Shown here piece after piece: positions 62,723 to 64,000 of a stretch of 64,000 nucleotides of DNA. The stretch's first letter is position 1. Every line of letters starts with the position of its first letter. Origin of the DNA: Brachionus koreanus (lineage: Eukaryota > Rotifera > Eurotatoria > Ploima > Brachionidae); the NCBI GenBank assembly GCA_016987375.1, contig PJRA01000016.1, forward strand, positions 945,792-1,009,791, in the 5' to 3' direction. Both the position numbers and the translations under genes were made by a program. The notes beneath the pieces were generated by a model. It made no database searches and had not been told where the DNA came from. It saw only the letters and a list, made by a program, of their open reading frames with translations.

Positions 62723-64000
62723 ATGAATTGCTTTTTATTGATAGCTTTTTGCTGGTTATTTGTTACCATTGAAGGAACAGTTTTCCAAATTAAAAAAAAT
62801 TTAGAAACATCCAGATATTTTTACCAACAAAGTATTGAAACAATTTCTTTATCAAATCTCAAATCATCACTTCATTGTTCAGCTAAGTGTTTAAAGAGAT
62901 CGGATTGTAATTACGCAATTTTAAAGGACAATAAATGTTTTCTTGAAAGTCATGTTTTTGCAACAAGTCAATCAATTAAGAATAATCAAAGTTTAATAAT
63001 GGTTAATGAATATAATGGCATAAATCGGCAATATAAATGTAAATTTATTTAATAAAAATATCATCTTAATAATATCATCTTAATAATCTTAATAATATCA
63101 TCTTAATTTTATATTTTCTTTTTTATCTGAAGGAGTTAAGGCTCGATCAGTAAAATAAAAAAAAAAATTGATTGTCTTTCGAGACAACAATAAATGTTAC
63201 AAATAAAAAAAAATTATTATAAATTTATTATTAAAGTATGTGTTAATAATAGTAATATCAATAATATACTTGGAATTTTACCCAATGGTGATTTAGCTAG
63301 TGGATCAGCTGATAGATCTATTAAAATATGGAATATTACCGATGGAACAGTCAAAATGACTTTAAATGGTCATACAGGTTTTATAAATTCAATTGTTTTA
63401 TTACCAGATGGAAATATTGCAAGTGGATCAGCTGATTTTACAATTAAAATATGGAATATTACAGATGGAAGAGAAATAATGTCCCTAAAAAATCACTCTA
63501 GAAATGTTAAAAGGCTTGCTGTTTTACCTAATGGTGATTTAGCTAGTGGATCAGCTGATTCTACAATTAAAATACGGAATATTACAGATGGAACAGTCAA
63601 AATGACTTTAAATGGTCATACAGGTTTTATAAATTCAATTGTTTTATTACCAGATGGAAATATTGCAAGTGGATCAGCTGATTTTACAATTAAAATATGG
63701 AATATTACAGAAGGAAAGGAAAAAATGTTACTTAAGAATCATACAGACAGTATAAAAACACTTGTTGGTTTATCTAATGGTGATTTAGCTAGTGGATCAG
63801 CTGATTCAACAATTAAAATATGGAATATTACAGATGGAACAGTCAAAATGACTTTAAATGGTCATACAGGTTCTATAAATTCAATTGTTTTATTACCAGA
63901 TGGAAATATTGCAAGTGGATCAGCTGATTCTACAATTAAAATATGGAATATTACAAATGGATCAGCTAAGATGACGCTTAGTACCATTCAAATTAAATAC
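62723..64000 (+). CDS. Secreted PAN-domain/WD40-repeat protein (3' end beyond window)
   Basis: Exon 1 is 62723-63038, from ATG: a hydrophobic signal peptide (CFLLIAFCWLFVTIEGT) and a PAN/apple-like cysteine module, CSAKCLKRSDCNYAILKDNK, about residues 52-72. A donor at 63039 and an acceptor at 63236 join in phase to exon 2 (63237 onward), which encodes WD40 blades of 41 residues, for example LPNGDLASGSADRSIKIWNI; the frame is still open at the window end. The signal peptide means that the propeller would be outside the cell or in the lumen, unusual for WD40 repeats but, I believe, seen in rotifer gene families. Without the splice exon 1 would end at 63052 as a 109-residue protein. The ligand is unknown. 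Confidence 0.82.
63287..64000 (+). repeat. 246-bp higher-order repeat of two WD40 blades
   Basis: The phrase GGTGATTTAGCTAGTGGATC starts at 63287, 63533 and 63779, exactly 246 bp (82 codons, two blades) apart, and GGAAATATTGCAAGTGGATC alternates with it. Copies are almost identical in DNA, including third codon positions; the main differences lie in the blade-2 loop (SLKNHS versus LLKNHT). Confidence 0.85.

Noticed and set aside
1..64000. CRISPR arrays, operons, bacterial elements
   Set aside because: Introns and gene content are those of an animal; no regularly spaced short repeats other than the WD40 coding array were seen.

Overview
This is a very AT-rich animal nuclear window with intron-containing genes (GT..AG introns, many of 40-100 bp), long non-coding stretches and many transposon remnants. 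The gene set (LYST, a TLX homeobox gene, a CCDC171-like coiled-coil gene, an aromatic amino acid decarboxylase close to tyrosine decarboxylases, an ABCB full transporter) is that of a bilaterian. The small AT-rich introns, the secreted PAN/WD40 protein and the transposon style fit a protostome such as a monogonont rotifer (Brachionus-like). That assignment is an inference, not something the sequence proves.

Layout. 1-15920 (+): C-terminal part of a LYST/Beige gene, with a PH-BEACH module and WD40 repeats. Its introns hold a 5'-truncated non-LTR retrotransposon (antisense), a second older copy, one MULE-derived fragment with terminal inverted repeats and two MITEs; a second MULE fragment lies at 470-1295, upstream of the first exon I recognise. 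16573-17255 (+): small SET-domain protein in three exons. 17530-18633 (-): Ser/Asn-rich protein of unknown function. 18634-34089: about 15 kb with no gene I can support, apart from a LINE tail and a decayed coding fragment. 34090-35292 (+): Ser-rich protein of unknown function. 35293-38917: intergenic, with MITEs and RT scraps. 38918-39861 (-): TLX homeobox gene in three exons, complete. 41136-41607: RT remnant. 41935-43881 (-): CCDC171-like coiled-coil gene, eight exons. 45568-47673 (-): PLP-dependent amino acid decarboxylase, eight exons. 48271-55484 (-): ABCB/P-glycoprotein-type transporter with both halves; only the 5' exon was not found. 55902-56164: a clean MITE with 9-bp target duplication. 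57183-57834 (-): unrecognised, probably decaying coding sequences. 57905-57944: orphan 3' half of tRNA-Gly(TCC). 58726-59263 (-): small unrecognised three-exon gene. 59509-59767 (-): decayed acyltransferase exon. 60106-60960 (+): LINE RT remnant. 61229-61865: foldback element. 62723-64000 (+): secreted PAN-domain protein spliced to a WD40 array that runs off the window.

The genes are independent housekeeping, developmental and neural genes and do not form a cluster with one function. Exon borders were placed by eye from GT/AG sites, reading-frame phase and protein family similarity; where phases agree from exon to exon this is stated. What stands out is the transposon record (MULE remnants, at least four distinct MITEs with 8-9 bp target duplications, several LINE fragments), the half tRNA, the highly homogeneous extracellular WD40 array and a few splice anomalies.
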